A stretch of DNA of 64,000 nt from Bacillota bacterium (GTDB lineage: Bacteria; Bacillota; Clostridia; Christensenellales; Aristaeellaceae), in assembly GCA_023435435.1 (NCBI GenBank), contig JAEYRW010000104.1, forward strand, positions 10,242 through 74,241. Reading direction: 5' to 3'. A model generated the notes under the pieces. It saw only the letters and a list, made by a program, of their open reading frames with translations. It was not told the origin of the DNA and searched no databases. The translations under genes were made by a program, and so were the position numbers. Position 1 is the stretch's first letter. The number at the start of each line of letters is the position of its first letter. This document shows, one piece after another, positions 49,732 through 58,248 of the stretch.

Positions 49732-50418
49732 TTATTTTGTCTCGAACTTGTAGCCGACGCCCCAGACGGTCTTGATGGACCAGCCCATTTCCTCGCCGTC
49801 GGTAAGCTTTTCGCGCAGGCGCTTCACGTGCACGTCCACCGTGCGGGAATCGCCGAAAAAGTCATAGCCCCACACGGACTCGAGCAGCTGCTCCCGGGTG
49901 TAGACCATGCCCGGATGGCTGGCGAGATAGTAGAGCAGCTCGATTTCCTTTGGCGGCATTTCGAGCTCCTTGCCCAGGCACGTGACCGTATACTGGCTGA
50001 TGTTGATGGTCAGGCCCGGGAACATCAGCTCCTTTTCGGGCGCGTCCCCCGCCTGATAGCGCCGGATGACCGCCTTGATGCGCGCCACGAGCTCCTTGGT
50101 GTCGAAGGGCTTGACCACGTAATCGTCCGCGCCCAATTCCAGCCCCAGCACCTTGTCGAAGGTCTCGTCCTTGGCGGTGAGCATGATGATCGGGATGTTG
50201 GAAACCTTGCGCACCTCCCGGCACACCTGCCATCCGTCCATGCCGGGCAGCATCAGGTCGAGCAGCATCAGGTTGGGCGGCGACGCCTTGAACGCCTTTA
50301 CCGCCTCGTCGCCCCGCGCCGCCTCCGCCACGTCGAAGCCCTCCTTTTCCAGATAAAGCTTCACCAACTGCCGGATGTTCGGGTCGTCGTCCACAAGAAG
50401 TATCTTCGTCTTCATCAT
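49732..50418 (-). CDS. OmpR/PhoB-family response regulator
   Basis: 228 residues. Receiver domain: VDDDPNI, phosphoacceptor in LLDLMLPGMDG, MLTAKDE and VVKPFDTKEL. The winged-helix effector domain ends in TVDVHVKRLREKL and TVWGVGYKFE. It forms a pair with the downstream kinase. Its own promoter has a good -10, no -35, and an 11-bp direct repeat over the -35 position, so autoactivation is likely. Confidence 0.95.
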   Translation of the reverse strand: MMKTKILLVDDDPNIRQLVKLYLEKEGFDVAEAARGDEAVKAFKASPPNLMLLDLMLPGMDGWQVCREVRKVSNIPIIMLTAKDETFDKVLGLELGADDYVVKPFDTKELVARIKAVIRRYQAGDAPEKELMFPGLTINISQYTVTCLGKELEMPPKEIELLYYLASHPGMVYTREQLLESVWGYDFFGDSRTVDVHVKRLREKLTDGEEMGWSIKTVWGVGYKFETK

Positions 50419-50438
50419 TCTAAATCCCCCCGTTCCGA

Positions 50439-50471
50439 ATTATAGCGCCATAAAATGAACCAGTTATGAAC
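50439..50471 (-). promoter_or_regulatory. Promoter and direct-repeat site of the response regulator operon
   Basis: Minus strand: two GTTCAT words (50471-50466 and 50460-50455), 11 bp apart, then TATAAT (50444-50439). No consensus -35 is present; the repeats occupy its place, as in promoters activated by OmpR/PhoP-type regulators. Confidence 0.6.
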
Positions 50472-50486
50472 AAATAATATACATAT

Positions 50487-50512
50487 GCGCGCCCGGGAAG
50501 CCCCGGGCGCGC
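50487..50512 (-). terminator. Terminator of the zapA-U32-mutS2 operon
   Basis: Minus strand GCGCGCCCGGG, GCTT loop, CCCGGGCGCGC: a perfect 11-bp stem followed by AT-rich sequence with few consecutive T. It lies about 6 bp past the mutS2 stop. Confidence 0.7.
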
Positions 50513-50517
50513 CGCAT

Positions 50518-52863
50518 TCATTTGAGGGTCACCACGGTTACGCCGTCCTCGCCCTCGCCGTACCGGCCCAGCCGGAATTCCTCCACGGCGGGATGGGCCT
50601 TCAAGTGCTTTTGCACGCCTGCGCGCAAGACGCCCGTGCCCTTTCCGTGGATGATGTTCACCTCGTGGAGCTTGTTGATGGCCGCGCCATCCAGGAACAT
50701 GTCCACCGCCAGAATCGCCTCCTCGGTGTTCATGCCGCGCACGTCGCACTCCCGCTCCACTGCCCGGGGCGCCACGGAAATTTTGCTGCCGCCCCGGGGC
50801 TTCTTGGTTTTTTCGGGCGCGCAGAGCCGCATGTCTCTCAGATTTGCCTTCAATTTCATGGCGCCCGCCTGCACGGTGCACTCGCCCTTGGCATCCGGCG
50901 CGGTCAAAACCGTCGCGCGCGCGCCGAGGCTGGTCAGCTCCACCGTATCGCCGACGTTCACCGTCTCCGGCGCCGCGCCCGCCACGTCGGACACAATTTT
51001 TTCGGAATTCTCGTCGATGCCCGCCTGCAGCCGTCCGCGCAGCTCGTGAAGCTCGTGCTCCTTGACGTTTGCCCCGGCGCGGGTCTTCTTGAGGTCGGCG
51101 ATGATGGATTCCGCCTCGCGCTGGGCCTTCTGGAGCACCCTTTTCGCGTCCGCCTTGGCTTTTTTCATCTCATCTTCGCGGCGGGAGGACATCTCGCGCC
51201 GAAGCGCCTCCGCCTCGTCCCTGAGGCGCGTGGTCTCGATGTGCGCCTGTTCCGCGAGTTTTCTTTCCTTCTCGGCGATCTGGCGGTGGTACTCCGCGTT
51301 GGCAATGACGTCCTCGAAGCGCACCTGATCCTTGGTAAGCCGCTCGCCCGCGTCCCGGATGAGGAAGTCCGGCAGCCCCAGCTTTCTTGAAATCTCAAAT
51401 GCGTTGGACTTGCCCGGCACGCCGATTGAGAGCCGGTAGGTGGGCCGGAGGGTTTCCACATTGAATTCCACCGACGCGTTTTCGACGCCCCTTGTGGAGA
51501 GCGCGAACACCTTCAGCTCGCTGTAATGGGTGGTGGCCAGGGTCGTGACCTTTCTCGAAAGAAGGTATTCGAGAATCGCCATGGCCAGCGCCGCGCCCTC
51601 GGTGGGATCGGTGCCCGCGCCCAGCTCGTCAAACAGCGCCAGCGACCGCTCCGTCACACCGTTCAGGATGCGGACGATGTTGGTCATGTGCGAGGAGAAC
51701 GTCGAGAGCGACTGCTCAATGGATTGCTCGTCACCGATGTCCGCGAACACCTCATCGAAGATGGCCATTTCGCTGCCGTAGTTGGCCGGGATGAGGAGTC
51801 CCGCCTGCGCCATGCAGGAAAGGAGCCCCACCGTCTTGAGGGTCACCGTCTTGCCGCCCGTGTTGGGGCCGGTGACGATGAGCGTTGTGAAATCCCCACC
51901 CATCCAAAGGTTGGAAGGCACGACCTTCTCCGGGTCGATGAGGGGATGGCGCGCCGCGATGATATTGAGCCGCCCCTCGGTATTGAGCTTGGGCCGGACG
52001 GCCTTCATCTGGCGGCCCAGCATGGCCTTGGCAAACACCATGTCCAGTTCGGAAAGGATGGCGAGGTTGTGGCGGATGAGCTCCGCGTCGGGCGCCACGC
52101 GCGCGGAAAAATCCGCGAGGATGCGCTCGATCTCCCGCTTTTCCTTCAAGATCCATTGCTTCAGTTCGTTCCCCGCCTCCACCACCGCCATGGGCTCGAT
52201 GAACAGCGTCGAACCGCTGCCCGACTGGTCGTGCACAAGCCCAGGCACGAACTGCCTGCATTCGGCCTTCACCGGCACCACGTAGCGGTCGCTGCGCATG
52301 GTGATGATGGTGTCCTGCAAATACTTCGCCATGGAGGACGAGTGGACGATGGAATTGAGCTTGTCGCGCACGCGGTCGCCAATCTGGCGCATGTGGCGGC
52401 GGATGTCGTAAAGGTCCTGGCTGGCGCGGTCGGCGATTTCGTCCTCGGAAAGAATGGCGTTGTAGATTTCTTCCTCGAGGTTGCGGTTGGTACTGAGCCG
52501 GGCGCCCATCTCGGTCAAAATCGGCGTGTCCTCCCGGTCGGTGACCAGCGCCGTGCGCATCACCCGCGCGGCCTTGAGCGCTTCCGCCACGTCGAGCAGC
52601 GCCTTCTGGGAAAGCGTCGAGCCAACGGCAGCCAGTTTGAGATATTCGCGCACGTCCTTGAAGTAGGCCGTGGGATTCGCGCCCGAATACGCAAGGATGG
52701 TGTCGGCCTCCTCGGTCTGATTCTGGAGCCTGATCACCTTTTCCGGCTCCGACAGGGGCTCCAGAACGCGCACGGCGTCCCTGCCCATGTCCGTCACGGC
52801 GTAGACCGCGAGCATTTCGCGGATCTTGGGAAATTCAAGTACCCGCAGATTCCGTTCCTGCAT
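50518..52863 (-). CDS. mutS2: Endonuclease MutS2
   Basis: 781 residues. The MutS core ATPase has GPNTGGKTVTLKT (Walker A), the DEVFADIGDEQSIEQSLSTF region (Walker B and signature) and LFDELGAGTDPTEG. A long coiled coil follows (about 515-620), then a KOW-like segment and the C-terminal Smr nuclease domain with VRGMNTEEA and HGKGTGVLR. MutS2 lacks the mismatch-binding domain; it limits recombination and in Bacillus splits collided ribosomes. It lies 3 bp after the U32 peptidase gene. Confidence 0.96.
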   Translation of the reverse strand: MQERNLRVLEFPKIREMLAVYAVTDMGRDAVRVLEPLSEPEKVIRLQNQTEEADTILAYSGANPTAYFKDVREYLKLAAVGSTLSQKALLDVAEALKAARVMRTALVTDREDTPILTEMGARLSTNRNLEEEIYNAILSEDEIADRASQDLYDIRRHMRQIGDRVRDKLNSIVHSSSMAKYLQDTIITMRSDRYVVPVKAECRQFVPGLVHDQSGSGSTLFIEPMAVVEAGNELKQWILKEKREIERILADFSARVAPDAELIRHNLAILSELDMVFAKAMLGRQMKAVRPKLNTEGRLNIIAARHPLIDPEKVVPSNLWMGGDFTTLIVTGPNTGGKTVTLKTVGLLSCMAQAGLLIPANYGSEMAIFDEVFADIGDEQSIEQSLSTFSSHMTNIVRILNGVTERSLALFDELGAGTDPTEGAALAMAILEYLLSRKVTTLATTHYSELKVFALSTRGVENASVEFNVETLRPTYRLSIGVPGKSNAFEISRKLGLPDFLIRDAGERLTKDQVRFEDVIANAEYHRQIAEKERKLAEQAHIETTRLRDEAEALRREMSSRREDEMKKAKADAKRVLQKAQREAESIIADLKKTRAGANVKEHELHELRGRLQAGIDENSEKIVSDVAGAAPETVNVGDTVELTSLGARATVLTAPDAKGECTVQAGAMKLKANLRDMRLCAPEKTKKPRGGSKISVAPRAVERECDVRGMNTEEAILAVDMFLDGAAINKLHEVNIIHGKGTGVLRAGVQKHLKAHPAVEEFRLGRYGEGEDGVTVVTLK

Positions 52864-52866
52864 GAT

Positions 52867-55125
52867 TTACACTCCCCGAAAGTAATGTCCCGTCGTGGAC
52901 TTCATTTGATCCATTTTTTCCCATTCCGGGAGGATTTTAAAGTCGCGCCCGTCAAGCGCCGCGCGGTGCAGCTTCGATGCCGCCGCCGCGTCGGCCCCGC
53001 CGACCAAAATCCGCCAGACATGGGCTTCCGGCAGCCTGTCAAGATGTCGGAGCAGCATGAGCTTCACGCTGTTCAAAACCTCCACCACGCACCCGGATGC
53101 GTACGCAATGCGCCTGAGCGGAAACCGCGCGTCCGTGCGGTCAACAAGGTCGGGCAGTTTTTCCGCGCCGTCCCGGTCGCACACGCGGCAGTCCCTGTGA
53201 AGCCCCGGCAGCTGCCGGGCCGCCCGATCGGGACAGTGCCTTAACTGCATAAGGGGAAGCCGCCCGTAGAGAACGATGTCCTTTTTTCCACCGAGGGCGT
53301 CGATCTGGCGCGCGGTCAGCTCCGCGCTGGGCGCGTACAGCCCTGCGCCAACCGCCAGAACCGCGAGATTGCTGGCGATGTTCAGCGGATAATCCGGAAT
53401 GGACTGACCCGGCCAGGTAAGGTCGAGGTGCGAGACGTTGGAAAGGTATACCCCCGCGATCCGGCTCGCGTTGCGCCCCGCCCACTCGTTGATTTGGGCA
53501 AGCTCCTCCGCCCGCATGACCTGGGGCACGGCCAGCCAAAATCGCTTGAGTTTGAGAACCGCGTCCATGTCGCGCATGTCCTCGGGCGCGTAGACCGCCG
53601 CGTCCGCGCCGTTTGCCAAAGCCAGCAAAAGCGCATCCACGTCGCCGCTCTGGGCGCGCAATTCGGGCTTTTCCCTCTCCGCGCGGGGCAGGTCCACTTT
53701 CCCGATCTTCCCCGGCACGCGCGAAAACGCGCAGCGCATGTCCGTGAGCTTGTCGAGGACGTCCCGCCGGAGGGCGTTGACTTCCGAGAGCGGGAGAAAC
53801 GCGTCCGCGTCCATGGCGACTTCCACGTCGTCGATGACATAGGGGGTTCCGCCCGTCTTTTTGATTTGCTCGATGAGCCGCGCCCGGTCGGCGGGACTCT
53901 TGACCGCCCTTTCCGCCGGCGCGCCCTGCGCCTCGGCGGCGGCGCGTCCGTCGCTCACCGTGAGCGCGGCGGGCTTTCCCACCGCAAGGACGAGCCTCGC
54001 GCCCAGCCGGGAAAAGCGGTTTTCTTTCTGATAGCTGTCGCGCGCGTCGCGCATCTGTTTGTCGGACACGAGCCGCGTGAGCACGTCTCCTTTGCGCGCC
54101 TCGGGGCAGGGAAGCTTCGCGCCCACCGCCCCGGCGAGCTTCACCGGCGCGTCGGCGCGCAGAACCAGCGCGTCGCCGCGTTCCACGTCCGCCTCGAGAA
54201 CCACTTCGCCCCGCCTGTCACACCTGCCCACCCGCACGCCCGCGTTGTTGGGCCTTGCGTGATACATGAGCGTTCTTTCCTGAAGTCCCGGCGCATAGCC
54301 CCGCGTAAACCCACCCCGGTTGAAAATCTGTCTGAGCGCCTCGATGTCCCGGGGTGTAATCTCCCGCCCGTCCAGCGCCCGGCGATAGATGCGCGTCACC
54401 ACCGCAACGTATTCGGGGCGGCGCATCCGGCCTTCTATTTTGAGGCTCTCCACTCCCGCGGCGCGGTAATCGGAAAGCGATTCCACCGTCATGAGGTCGC
54501 GCGTTGAGAGCAGATACCCCGCCCGCCCGCCCAAGTTGTAGAGCATCCGGCAGGGCTGCGCGCACATGCCGCGGTTCCCGCTTCGCCCGCCGATCATGGA
54601 AGAGAAAAGACACTGGCCCGAGCACGAAACACAAAGCGCGCCGTGCCCAAACGCCTCCAGCGCCACGCCCCGGCCCGCGCAGGCGGCGATTTCTGCAAAT
54701 TCCATCTCCCGGGCAAGCACCGCCCGGGAAAAGCCGCGTCTGGCAAGGAAATCCACACCCTGAAAGTTGTGCACAGCCATCTGGGTGCTTGCGTGAAGCT
54801 CCATCTCCGGCGCCATGCGCCGCACCGCTTCCGCCACACCCAAATCCTGCACGATGGCCGCGTCCGCGCCCGCAAGATAAATTTCGGAAATCGTCCCCGC
54901 AAGGGCCTCCATCTCGTCCTCGCGCGCCATGGTATTGAGGGTCACATAAACCTTCACGCCCCGCGCGTGGCAATAACGGACAGCGTCCGAAAGTCCTTCT
55001 CCCCCGAAGTTGTCGGCGTTTTGCCGCGCGTTGAAGCCGCGGGCGCCCAGATAAACGGCGTCCGCGCCGTTCTGAACGGCGGCGGCGAGGGATTCCCGGT
55101 CGCCCGCGGGGGCAAGAAGCTCCAT
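52867..55125 (-). CDS. Peptidase U32 family protein
   Basis: 752 residues. MELLAPAGDRESLAAAVQNG opens the U32 barrel; the hallmark cysteine cluster is HGALCVSCSGQCLFSSMIGG, followed by RGMCAQPCR. The second half (from about 380) holds a DUF3656-like region and a further barrel with extra Cys (HRDCRVCDRDG). Related proteins include RlhA, which hydroxylates C2501 of 23S rRNA, so an RNA-modifying role is possible despite the peptidase name. It starts directly after the zapA stop; zapA-U32-mutS2 is a common order in Clostridia. Confidence 0.9.
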   Translation of the reverse strand: MELLAPAGDRESLAAAVQNGADAVYLGARGFNARQNADNFGGEGLSDAVRYCHARGVKVYVTLNTMAREDEMEALAGTISEIYLAGADAAIVQDLGVAEAVRRMAPEMELHASTQMAVHNFQGVDFLARRGFSRAVLAREMEFAEIAACAGRGVALEAFGHGALCVSCSGQCLFSSMIGGRSGNRGMCAQPCRMLYNLGGRAGYLLSTRDLMTVESLSDYRAAGVESLKIEGRMRRPEYVAVVTRIYRRALDGREITPRDIEALRQIFNRGGFTRGYAPGLQERTLMYHARPNNAGVRVGRCDRRGEVVLEADVERGDALVLRADAPVKLAGAVGAKLPCPEARKGDVLTRLVSDKQMRDARDSYQKENRFSRLGARLVLAVGKPAALTVSDGRAAAEAQGAPAERAVKSPADRARLIEQIKKTGGTPYVIDDVEVAMDADAFLPLSEVNALRRDVLDKLTDMRCAFSRVPGKIGKVDLPRAEREKPELRAQSGDVDALLLALANGADAAVYAPEDMRDMDAVLKLKRFWLAVPQVMRAEELAQINEWAGRNASRIAGVYLSNVSHLDLTWPGQSIPDYPLNIASNLAVLAVGAGLYAPSAELTARQIDALGGKKDIVLYGRLPLMQLRHCPDRAARQLPGLHRDCRVCDRDGAEKLPDLVDRTDARFPLRRIAYASGCVVEVLNSVKLMLLRHLDRLPEAHVWRILVGGADAAAASKLHRAALDGRDFKILPEWEKMDQMKSTTGHYFRGV

Positions 55126-55407
55126 TTAGCGCCCTGCTTCCTTTTTAAGCGTCTCGTTTTCCGCGCGCAGCTCGGAAAGCTCGGCGCGCATGCGTCGAAT
55201 TTCGTCGTGGGCCTTGAGCATGTCGTCCGTCACATTCATGGCCGTCAGAACCGCCAGCTGGGTGGACGGGAGCCGGGTGGCCGCGCCGAGCTCCTCCATC
55301 CTGCGGTCGACGTAGGTTGCGACCCTCTGCACGTACGCCTCGTCGTCGTAGCTCGAAATGGTATAATCCTTGCCCGCTATCTTGACCGTTGTGCGAATTT
55401 TCTGCAC
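55126..55407 (-). CDS. zapA: Cell division protein ZapA
   Basis: 93 residues from a GTG seven bases after GAGGTG. The N-terminal KIAGKDYTISSYDDEAYVQR and the following VDRRMEEL match ZapA, which crosslinks FtsZ filaments; the C-terminal half is a coiled coil. First gene of zapA-U32-mutS2. Confidence 0.92.
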   Translation of the reverse strand: MQKIRTTVKIAGKDYTISSYDDEAYVQRVATYVDRRMEELGAATRLPSTQLAVLTAMNVTDDMLKAHDEIRRMRAELSELRAENETLKKEAGR

Positions 55408-55441
55408 GGACGTTCACCTCATAACATAAAAATCCAATGAT

Positions 55442-55470
55442 ATTTTACCATATCGGCCCGCCGCTGGCAA
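55442..55470 (-). promoter_or_regulatory. Promoter of zapA-U32-mutS2
   Basis: Minus strand TTGCCA (55470-55465), 17-bp spacer ending TGG, TAAAAT (55447-55442). Divergent from the radical SAM promoter 6 bp away. Confidence 0.6.
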
Positions 55471-55476
55471 TCGATA

Positions 55477-55505
55477 TTGAAAGAATGGCGCAAATGGCCT
55501 ATAAT
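55477..55505 (+). promoter_or_regulatory. Promoter of the radical SAM operon
   Basis: TTGAAA (55477-55482), 17-bp spacer, TATAAT (55500-55505). The ATG begins at 55512, six bases after the -10, so transcription should start at or next to the start codon. Confidence 0.75.
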
Positions 55506-55511
55506 CAATCC

Positions 55512-56489
55512 ATGATACGCATCGATTCATCCGGCGTCATGACCTCCTACGCGTGTTCCGCCGCGTGCGCCCACTGCCTCTACTGTTCCGCGCCCTCCGC
55601 CGGAGGCGGATTCATGAACGCCGGAACGGCGGATAAAATCGCCCGGACCCTTCGGCGGATGGGCGCTTCGTCCATGCACATCGGCGGCGGCGAGCCGTTT
55701 CTGAACCTGGAGTCCCTTCGTCTGACCATCCGCGCGCTGCGCGCCAACGGCATCGGGATCGATTATGTCGAGACGAACGCGTTCTGGCACAAAGGCGACG
55801 GCCGTTCCGAAGAACTGATTCGGGAACTCGATGTCCCGCTCATGGTTTCAATCGACCCCTTTCACGCGGAATTCGTGCCGCCGGGAAGACCGCTGGAGCT
55901 CGCCCAACTTCTGTCCCGCATGGGCTGGGATTTCTTCGTCTGGCAGGACAGGTACGTCAAGAGGCTTCTGCCCCTCGCCCGCGAAAGGCGCGCGACCCGC
56001 GGGGACCTTCAAAACCTCCTCGGCGAGGACTACCTTTTCGACGCCGCCCGGGAATACGGCCTGCGCGCCAACGGGCGCGCCCTCACCATCCTGCGCAAAA
56101 AACTGCCCGCACGCCCGGCGGAGGCGTATCTGGACGGCACACCGTGCCGTGTTCTCGACGGGCGGCATTGCCATATCGACCTCTACGGAAATTTCGTGCC
56201 GCCCGGCTGCCCGGGCATCGCGGTCGACATCGAGGACATTCTGGAAGATCGCGTGACCCCGGAAAAATACCCGGTGGCGACCCTGCTCATGCGGGGCGGC
56301 GTGCGCGCGCTGTTCAAATACGCGCGGGAAAGCGGCTTCGCGCCCGGCGACTACATATCCAAATGCGAGCTCTGTTTTTTCATCCGCGATCATCTTGCGC
56401 GGGTCCGCCCCTCCCGGGACGTGAACCCCGCATGCTTTTATGAATCGATGCGCGCGGCATACGCGCGGGAAACAAAAGGAGATGTGTGA
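55512..56489 (+). CDS. Radical SAM protein with C-terminal cysteine cluster
   Basis: 325 residues starting MIRIDSSGVMTSYACSAACA. The CxxxCxxC cluster motif is CSAACAHC (residues 14-21), followed by HIGGGEPFLN, the GGEP motif that binds SAM. The C-terminal third has further Cys (CRVLDGRHC, PPGCPG, KCELCFF) that could hold a second Fe-S cluster, as in SPASM-type enzymes. Substrate unknown. No ribosome binding site precedes the ATG and a strong promoter places the transcript start there, so the mRNA is probably leaderless. A NanA-like aldolase gene follows after 2 bp and a kinase gene overlaps that. Confidence 0.85.
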   Translation: MIRIDSSGVMTSYACSAACAHCLYCSAPSAGGGFMNAGTADKIARTLRRMGASSMHIGGGEPFLNLESLRLTIRALRANGIGIDYVETNAFWHKGDGRSEELIRELDVPLMVSIDPFHAEFVPPGRPLELAQLLSRMGWDFFVWQDRYVKRLLPLARERRATRGDLQNLLGEDYLFDAAREYGLRANGRALTILRKKLPARPAEAYLDGTPCRVLDGRHCHIDLYGNFVPPGCPGIAVDIEDILEDRVTPEKYPVATLLMRGGVRALFKYARESGFAPGDYISKCELCFFIRDHLARVRPSRDVNPACFYESMRAAYARETKGDV

Positions 56490-56491
56490 AT

Positions 56492-57370
56492 ATGAAGGGG
56501 ATTTACTCGGCACTCATGGGCGTTTTCGGACCGGACGGGAATGTGAACGAGATGGGATTGCGGGCGCTCATCCGGCACAATCTGGACCATTGCCATGTGG
56601 ACGGGCTGTACGTCAACGGCTCCACGGGCGAGACCTTCCTCATGACCCAGGCGCAGCGCAAGGAAACATTGCGGATCGCCGCCGGCGAGGCGAAGGACCA
56701 GGCACGCCTCATCGCGCACGTGGGCGTTCTGTCCATGGACGAGATCTTCGACATGGCGGCGTTTGCCGCCGATTTGGGCTACGACGCCGTTTCCGCCGTG
56801 ACGCCCTTTTACTTCAAGTATTCCGCGCGCGAGATCGTGCAGTACTACCGCGACATCGCGGAAAAGAGCGCGCTTCCGGTGGTGGCTTACTACATCCCCC
56901 ACCTCTCCGGCGTTACCATGAACGCCGCGACGCTCTGCGAAATCCTCGACATCCCCGGCATCGCGGGCATCAAGTTCACTTCCAACGACTTCTTCGCCCT
57001 GGAGCGCGTGCGCGCGGCGCGGCCCGACGCGCTCATCCTCTCCGGTTTCGACGAAATGCTTCTGTCCGCCGCTGTTCTGGGCACTGACGGCGCCATCGGT
57101 TCCACCTACAACATCATGGGCCACTGGGCGAAAAAGGTCTACGAATCCGCGCGGGCGGGCGACCTCGCCGCGGCGCGCGAGGCGCAGGGGCATATGAACA
57201 CCGTCATCGCGAAACTCCTGGACGCGGGCCTCTTCCCCACCCTCAAGGCGGTGACTGCGCTCTACGGCATCGACGCGGGCGAATGTAAAAGGCCCATGTC
57301 CCCCACCACCGACGCTCAGCGCGCGGCGGCACGGGAGATCGTTCAGTACATCGAAGGCACCCGGCCGTGA
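56492..57370 (+). CDS. N-acetylneuraminate lyase-like aldolase (DapA/NanA superfamily)
   Basis: 292 residues from the ATG behind AAAGGAGA. The class I aldolase barrel has LYVNGSTGETF, the Tyr in VVAYYIPHLSGV and the Schiff-base Lys in IAGIKFTSNDFF; SGFDEMLLSAAVLGTDGAIG also matches the sialate lyase branch rather than dihydrodipicolinate synthase. It would cleave N-acetylneuraminate to ManNAc and pyruvate or act on a related keto acid. It sits between a radical SAM gene and an APH-fold kinase gene; no sialidase, ROK kinase or NanE is in the window. Confidence 0.85.
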   Translation: MKGIYSALMGVFGPDGNVNEMGLRALIRHNLDHCHVDGLYVNGSTGETFLMTQAQRKETLRIAAGEAKDQARLIAHVGVLSMDEIFDMAAFAADLGYDAVSAVTPFYFKYSAREIVQYYRDIAEKSALPVVAYYIPHLSGVTMNAATLCEILDIPGIAGIKFTSNDFFALERVRAARPDALILSGFDEMLLSAAVLGTDGAIGSTYNIMGHWAKKVYESARAGDLAAAREAQGHMNTVIAKLLDAGLFPTLKAVTALYGIDAGECKRPMSPTTDAQRAAAREIVQYIEGTRP

Positions 57371-58248
57371 CGACGGAGGAGCGGGTCCGGGCCGCAATCG
57401 GCGCGTTTACGGACGCGCCGGTTGGGACGATCCGCCCTCTGGGCGGCGGTTTTTACGGGCGGGTATTCCTCGCCGACGCGGACGAAGGGATCGTCGTCAA
57501 ACTTTACTTATTTCCGAATCTCGCGCGCAGAGAAGCCCTTCAGCTCGAAACCCTCGCGCGCCGCGGGCGGGTGCGGATGCCCAAGGTGTATTTCGCGTCG
57601 GACGACGCGCTTCTTATGGAGTACATCCCCGGCGAAAACGCGGGACATGTATCGGACATCCCCGCGCCCTCCCGCCGCCGCGTTGCGGAGGAAATCGTCG
57701 AAAGCCTCATTATCTGGCACGGGGTGCGCAACCCGGAAGGCTTCGGGGAGCTCGATGCGCCGTCTTTCGAGAAGGACTTCCGGGATTTTTACCATCCCAT
57801 TGCCGCGGCCGTACGCGACAAGGCGCAGATTCTCCACGAACGGGGCGCGCTCGACCGGCAAACCATGGCCGCGTTCGATCGCTCGCTCGAGCGGTTCTGG
57901 GACATCTTCTCGCTGCCCATCCGGGACGCGCGGCTCATCCACGGCGACTACAACACCTGGAACGTGCTGCTCGCGGAGGATTTGTCCCATGTGCGCGCGG
58001 TCATCGATCCCTTCGGCTGCCGCTGGACCGACCCGGAGTTTGACCTCTATCAGCTCGACAACGCCAACGGGCGGATGTACGGGCTGCACGAGCTGTACGG
58101 GAAAATGCGCGCGCTTTCGGACAACTACCCGCAAAAGCGCGCCTTCTACGAGCTTTACACCGAGCTGAACCACTTTTACGACGCGGGCGTTTCCCTCCAA
58201 AAATCGAACATCCCCGCGCAGGCGGGGACGCTCGCGAAATACCTATAG
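57367..58248 (+). CDS. Aminoglycoside/choline kinase-fold phosphotransferase
   Basis: 293 residues from a GTG overlapping the aldolase stop (GTGA). The N-lobe has GGGFYGRVFLAD and the ATP Lys in IVVKLYLF; the C-lobe has LIHGDYNTWNVLL (Brenner-type HGDxxxxN) and IDPFGCRWTDPEFDL (metal Asp). This fold phosphorylates hydroxyls of small molecules such as aminoglycosides, choline, homoserine or sugars. Its tight coupling to a NanA-like aldolase suggests a sugar or amino-sugar substrate, an inference. It converges with the amidohydrolase gene, overlapping by 6 bp. Confidence 0.85.
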   Translation: MTTEERVRAAIGAFTDAPVGTIRPLGGGFYGRVFLADADEGIVVKLYLFPNLARREALQLETLARRGRVRMPKVYFASDDALLMEYIPGENAGHVSDIPAPSRRRVAEEIVESLIIWHGVRNPEGFGELDAPSFEKDFRDFYHPIAAAVRDKAQILHERGALDRQTMAAFDRSLERFWDIFSLPIRDARLIHGDYNTWNVLLAEDLSHVRAVIDPFGCRWTDPEFDLYQLDNANGRMYGLHELYGKMRALSDNYPQKRAFYELYTELNHFYDAGVSLQKSNIPAQAGTLAKYL

